Origin: Rathayibacter sp. Leaf185
Lineage (GTDB): Bacteria > Actinomycetota > Actinomycetes > Actinomycetales > Microbacteriaceae
NCBI RefSeq assembly: GCF_001423885.1
Contig: NZ_LMPP01000007.1
Coordinates: forward strand, 37,659 to 101,658
Direction of reading: 5' to 3'
Length of the DNA: 64,000 bases
This document shows positions 60,651-64,000 of the stretch, piece after piece. The notes beneath the pieces were generated by a model. It was not told the DNA's origin. It did not search any database and was given only the letters and a program-made list of their open reading frames with translations. Each line of letters starts with the position of its first letter. Position 1 is the stretch's first letter. The position numbers and the translations under genes are program-made.

Positions 60651-61073
60651 TCAGAGGGTGAGGGTGTGCAGGATCAGGACGGTGGAGCCGATGGGCTTTC
60701 CGAAGTCGGTGTAGTCGAGGGTTTCGCGGCGGTTGCTGATGAGGTCCAGGGCCACCAGCTCCTCCTCGGACTCATCGCTCATGCCGCCCGGGTCGTCCTC
60801 CCACTCGCGGAGGGTCTGACGATCGGCGTCGAGGACTCTCCACAGCCCCCAGACGTGGGCGACGGGGCCGGTCGTCTCGTACTTGAACACGAGGGCGGTA
60901 GCGGTGGGCCAGGCGTGCGCGGCCGCGGCGACGATCAGCGCTCGCGCGGCCGCGGCGATCGCGTCGAGGTCGCCGGTCGCGGTGGCGGCGGCGACGGCGG
61001 CTTGCGCATCGCGCAGCGCCGGGGTGTGTCCCCACACGTCGACGTCGACGGCGGGTGTCGTGGTGGTGGTCAT
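60651..61073 (-). CDS. Hypothetical plasmid protein, paralogue of 48753-49184 product
   Basis: A 140-residue protein, nearly identical over most of its length to the one at 48753-49184 (ALVFKYETTGPVAHVWGLWR; TDFGKPIGSTVLILHTL). Downstream of a ParB-like gene, 69 nt away, as in the first block. Function unknown. Confidence 0.65.
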   Translation of the reverse strand: MTTTTTPAVDVDVWGHTPALRDAQAAVAAATATGDLDAIAAAARALIVAAAAHAWPTATALVFKYETTGPVAHVWGLWRVLDADRQTLREWEDDPGGMSDESEEELVALDLISNRRETLDYTDFGKPIGSTVLILHTLTL

Positions 61074-61142
61074 GGCGGGCCTTTCTGCAGGAGTCGGGAG
61101 CGGGGGTGCGGGGACCGGCGGATGCCGGTCCCCGCGGAGCGG

Positions 61143-62540
61143 CTAGCTGATCCCGGCGGTGTTAGCCGGGGTGCTCTCGCCCGTGACGACCTGCTCGACC
61201 GGGGAGAGCGCGTACCCCCACGCAGCGAGCTGGCGGAAGTGGGCGGCGGCGCGCTCGTCGCCGCGTCGCCACGACTCCTTGCTCGTGTTCGCCTCCTGAC
61301 CTCCGAGCACGACGGCCAGCGCGACCAGCCGGGCCTTCGCCGGGTTCGCCTCGACCAGCGCGGCGAGAGCGTCGGTGCGGTAGCCGGAGGGGCGGTCGAT
61401 GCCGAGCAGCGTGTGGGCGAGGTCGCTGCCGTTGCTCATCCCCGACGACACCGCAAACCGGTGCGCGGTGAGCCCGAGAGCGATCACCCGATCCGCATCC
61501 TTCGGAAGCGTCTTGCGGCTGAGGAACGTGGCGATCCACTGGCGGCGGACCGTCACGGCGGCAGTCCACGCCTTGTTGTTGGCGATGAGCACCTTCCGCT
61601 CGGCGGACTTCTCGACGCGCTCCTCCTCCGCCTCCTCGGGGGTGAGCGCCGCGGCGGGCACGTCGCCGCGGTAGGCGTAGGTGAATCCGGCCTCCGTGGG
61701 CTCCTGCACGAAGTGGGTCACGTCGATGTCGCCGTTCCAGCGGGTGTCGATGAGAGCCCCGCGAACCGGGATCGCGGCGATGTGCTCGGCGGTGACCTGC
61801 TCCCCGTCGGCGGTGCGGAGCTTGCGGAGGGCGACCCACGGGCTGCCCTCGCCGTAGGCGTCGGAGCGGGTGAGCACCTGGAAGCCGTTCGCGATCTGCT
61901 CCTGCTCGACGGCGGCGAGGCGTGCCTTCTCCGCGGCGTCCTCGCGGAGGCTCTGCGCGGTGTGCTCGAACTGGGTCGGGTCGTTGGTCGCGACCTCGAT
62001 CAGGTGGGCGCGGGCGTCGGCGTCGTCCTCGAACTCCAACAGCACCGCGGCCTGGTCGAGAGTCAGCTCGTGCTCGTGGAGAACGGACGTGACGGTCGCG
62101 GACTCCGCGACGGCGAGGCCCTTCTTCACCGCGTCGGTCTTGGTTCCGGTGCGCTTGGCGATCTGCGAGGCGGTGATGCCCTCGAACGCGAGCTGCGCCC
62201 AGGCGGCGGTGCGATCCGCGGTGCTGAGTTCGGCGCGCTGGTCGTTCTCGATGATCTGCTGAATGATCCGGTCCGCGGTGGTGTCGTCGCCCTCCACGAC
62301 GTAGACGGGGACCGTGGCGACTCCGGCCTCGCGTGCGGCGAGGGTGCGGCGCTGGCCTGCGCGGACGATGACGTTTCCGTGCTCGTCGCGGCGGGCAAGG
62401 ATCGGGGTGATGACGCCGTTCTCGCGGATCGACGCGACGAAATCGCGTGTCACGGGGGCGCTGGTGCGCACGTTCGCCTCGATGACGAGGGTGGTCGGGT
62501 CGATGTGCTGAACGGTCCCGGTTCCGGTGGTGATAGTCAC
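61143..62540 (-). CDS. ParB/RepB-like protein, copy 2
   Basis: A 465-residue paralogue of the protein at 49260-50651; the ParB N-domain and HTH are almost the same, while the middle (~200-300) differs more (EGSPWVALRKLRTADGEQVT). GTG at 62540 with GGAG 8 nt upstream. The leader, including the palindrome at 62630, is likewise conserved. No parA beside it. Confidence 0.75.
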   Translation of the reverse strand: MTITTGTGTVQHIDPTTLVIEANVRTSAPVTRDFVASIRENGVITPILARRDEHGNVIVRAGQRRTLAAREAGVATVPVYVVEGDDTTADRIIQQIIENDQRAELSTADRTAAWAQLAFEGITASQIAKRTGTKTDAVKKGLAVAESATVTSVLHEHELTLDQAAVLLEFEDDADARAHLIEVATNDPTQFEHTAQSLREDAAEKARLAAVEQEQIANGFQVLTRSDAYGEGSPWVALRKLRTADGEQVTAEHIAAIPVRGALIDTRWNGDIDVTHFVQEPTEAGFTYAYRGDVPAAALTPEEAEEERVEKSAERKVLIANNKAWTAAVTVRRQWIATFLSRKTLPKDADRVIALGLTAHRFAVSSGMSNGSDLAHTLLGIDRPSGYRTDALAALVEANPAKARLVALAVVLGGQEANTSKESWRRGDERAAAHFRQLAAWGYALSPVEQVVTGESTPANTAGIS

Positions 62541-62629
62541 GATGGTTTCTCCTTGATCGGTGTGCGACCATTGAGGCGACGGGTCCCGTGGTGCTTCATT
62601 CACTACGGGGCTTTTGTCGTCTTCCTGAT

Positions 62630-62788
62630 CGTTTTTCTTTGCCTCTCCGGCGAGTGAAAACCAATTGAGTGGAGTCGGCGGAGTGACGCCGATCACGGGC
62701 GAAATAAGCCCGCAGGGCGCGTCCGGGATCGGTGGCACGTAGCCGATGGAGCGAGATAGGTTGAAACCGCGGAGAGGTGAAGAAAACG
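62630..62788 (-). repeat. Long imperfect palindromic leader repeat R4
   Basis: A 159-bp element, same ends as R2/R3. Inner stem CCGATCACGG (62689-62698) with CCGGGATCGG (62723-62732), one mismatch. It lies in the leader of the second ParB-like gene. Confidence 0.8.
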
Positions 62789-62885
62789 GGGAATCCTGCC
62801 GCGTAGCGGCACCTCACCGGCGGTGCTCCGTCACCGCTGCGCGGGCGGAGCTCGCGCCCCGCCGAAGGTGGAACACCGGGGAGCG

Positions 62886-62903
62886 CGAGGGGGTCGCCCC
62901 TCG
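62886..62903 (-). terminator. Module terminator hairpin after the 62939 gene
   Basis: CGAGGGG-GTCG-CCCCTCG, a variant of the GTGAGGGG hairpin in which both arms carry the compensating change (T-A to C-G), followed by GGCCGGCC-CGAA-GGCCGGCC. Confidence 0.7.
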
Positions 62904-62938
62904 TGGCCGGCCCGAAGGCCGGCCCCTCCCCCGCTGGG

Positions 62939-63499
62939 TCAGTTCCAGCTCTCGGTCCAACCCTCGGGCGGGACGACGGCGTGCGGCTCGCCTGCGGCGT
63001 GGAGGTAGTACAGGGTGCTGCTGTAGTCGTCGTCTCCGCGGGTCATGCTCATCTGCTGGTGCTCGGCGTCCGTCTCGGCGGTGCTCCACCTGGTCGACAC
63101 GTCCACGGCGTACAGGTCGCCGGAGTCGGTGACGAGCTGGCCGCATGCGGGGCAGCGCAGCGCGGGGTACGTCTCCCCGTCATCGGTCACCGTCTCGACG
63201 GTGAGGACGGGGGCCGCGGCCCACACCTGCTGGTGCAAGCTCTCGATCGTGGCGAGCATCGCGTCTGCGGTCGGGACGGGCGACAGGAACGCGATCAGCG
63301 CGGCCGCGTAGTCGCTTCCGTCGTCGGTGACGGGGAACCCGCCCGGGCATCCCTCCCCGGGCAGGGTCAGGGTGTTGCGGACGTGCGCGAGGATCTCGGC
63401 GTCCGTGGCGGCGGCGTCCTCGTCGGACTCCGCGCGGCGGGTGGTGAGGATGAGGGCGAGCTGTTCGGCGCTCGCGCGGCCGGTATCAGTGCGAGTCAT
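62939..63499 (-). CDS. Hypothetical plasmid protein, 186 aa, chimeric relative of 51047 product
   Basis: A 186-residue protein. The first ~75 residues match the protein at 51047-51493 closely; the remaining ~110 residues are unrelated and include a C-x2-C motif (LRCPACGQLVTD) and a Trp-rich end. 12 nt after the 85-residue protein gene. Function unknown. Confidence 0.65.
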   Translation of the reverse strand: MTRTDTGRASAEQLALILTTRRAESDEDAAATDAEILAHVRNTLTLPGEGCPGGFPVTDDGSDYAAALIAFLSPVPTADAMLATIESLHQQVWAAAPVLTVETVTDDGETYPALRCPACGQLVTDSGDLYAVDVSTRWSTAETDAEHQQMSMTRGDDDYSSTLYYLHAAGEPHAVVPPEGWTESWN

Positions 63500-63511
63500 G
63501 GTCAGGTCCTC

Positions 63512-63769
63512 TCAGCGGCTCAGGAACGGGGCGACGCGGCGGATCGCTGCGCGGCGAGCGTGGGTGACGCAGTGGCGGAACGAGCCGCTGGTGATGCCGT
63601 GCAGCTGGTCGGAGTGCCACGCCTCCCAGACGCCGGAGGGACGACGGGTGACGAGCACGGAGGGCGTCGTCTTGGGGTCGGTGCCCACGACGCGGATGCT
63701 GACCGCGCGAGTGTTGGCGAGCGTGAGATAGGTCTTGGCCGTGGTCTGCAAGTCGGTGGCGGTCTGCAT
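63512..63769 (-). CDS. Hypothetical plasmid protein, 85 aa, paralogue of 51506 product
   Basis: An 85-residue protein, differing from that at 51506-51763 at only a handful of residues. Same ribosome site and leader. Possibly nucleic-acid binding from its basic C-terminus; no family. Confidence 0.65.
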   Translation of the reverse strand: MQTATDLQTTAKTYLTLANTRAVSIRVVGTDPKTTPSVLVTRRPSGVWEAWHSDQLHGITSGSFRHCVTHARRAAIRRVAPFLSR

Positions 63770-63794
63770 GGTGTGGGTGCTCCCTCTGGCTGAT

Positions 63795-64000
63795 CGTTTT
63801 TCTTTGCCTCTCCGGCGGGGAAAACCGTTTGAGTGGAGGCGGCGCAGTGACGCTGATAGCGGGCGAAATAAGCCCGCAGGGCGCGTCCGATAGCGGCGGC
63901 ACGGAGCCGATGGAGCGAAATAGGTTGAAACCGCGGAGAGGTGAAGATTCTCAATCAGATTTGTCAAGCCAGCGGGGGTGGTCTGGCTCGTCTGTTCTTC
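63795..64000 (-). repeat. Long leader repeat R5 fused to the promoter-like block
   Basis: 63795-63946 matches R3 almost throughout, but the right end breaks at GAGAGGTGAAG and passes directly into ATTCTCAATCAG and on to the window edge, which matches the block upstream of the ssb operon (54291-54340). The inner stem (63853-63862 with 63887-63896) has lost two pairs. This is a clear recombination junction between two module types. Confidence 0.75.

Noticed and set aside
5662..63946. Palindromic repeats as integron attC sites, MITEs or retron RNA
   Set aside because: No integron integrase, transposase, clear target duplications or reverse transcriptase is visible in the window, and the elements sit regularly in gene leaders.
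1..64000. CRISPR array or tRNA/rRNA genes
   Set aside because: No regularly spaced short repeats and no recognisable tRNA or rRNA sequence were seen on reading; a tRNA scan was not possible.

Overview
The window looks like part of a large, high-GC conjugative plasmid of an actinobacterium, most likely Microbacteriaceae. The evidence is plasmid replication and partition genes, a complete actinobacterial type IV secretion system (T4SS) of the SCO6880/TcpA kind, a MobA/MobC relaxase pair, DUF3560 and DUF4913 proteins, a zeta toxin pair, an SOS box of the actinobacterial type, and many GTG starts. The host assignment is inference from gene content and base composition only.

Layout. 1-4.1 kb: the end of an M23 peptidase gene, then a metal/arsenic cargo (KmtR-like sensor, His-tailed DMT exporter, ACR3-like exporter and its MerR regulator). 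4.2-12.3 kb: maintenance block on the minus strand (DUF3560 protein, zeta toxin with HTH antitoxin, ParA with a small ParB partner and a repeat-rich centromere-like region, SOS-controlled umuD with a truncated umuC, a primase-like replication initiator and a small regulator). 12.4-15.8 kb: a four-gene unit (XRE regulator, ImmA/IrrE protease, multi-pass membrane protein, alpha/beta hydrolase). 15.9-26.6 kb: the T4SS operon on the plus strand (lipoprotein, wall hydrolase, pilin-like, VirB8-like, VirB6-like, SCO6880, VirB4, two small proteins, VirD4/TcpA, DUF4913). 26.6-34.8 kb: a lower-GC accessory patch with a secreted NucA/NucB nuclease and possible immunity gene, an ester cyclase, a RusA-like plus PHP/SMC-ATPase pair and a DUF1016 PDDEXK nuclease. 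34.8-38.4 kb: mobilisation genes (accessory protein, relaxase, MobC, probable oriT). 38.5-48.7 kb: mixed accessory genes, including a serine recombinase, a CHAP hydrolase, a PIN/DUF4935 protein, a type II restriction-modification pair and a TIR protein. 48.7-54.3 kb and 60.6-64 kb: two related blocks of small plasmid genes with ParB-like proteins, the second a diverged copy of part of the first. 54.9-60.2 kb: chromosome-like cargo (lipoprotein, ECF sigma and anti-sigma factors, OsmC, uracil-DNA glycosylase, TDT transporter, LysR regulator).

The most unusual feature is a family of long imperfect palindromes of about 160-200 bp (4065, 5662, 50741, 51789, 54354, 60270, 62630, 63795). They recur in the 5' leaders of the small plasmid genes, all in the same orientation, and are usually preceded by a conserved GC-rich terminator hairpin. 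Their inner stems differ in sequence between copies but stay complementary, which argues for selection on structure. Edges of these elements also coincide with the boundaries of cargo segments. Together they look like a modular leader and recombination element that I do not recognise from any named family.
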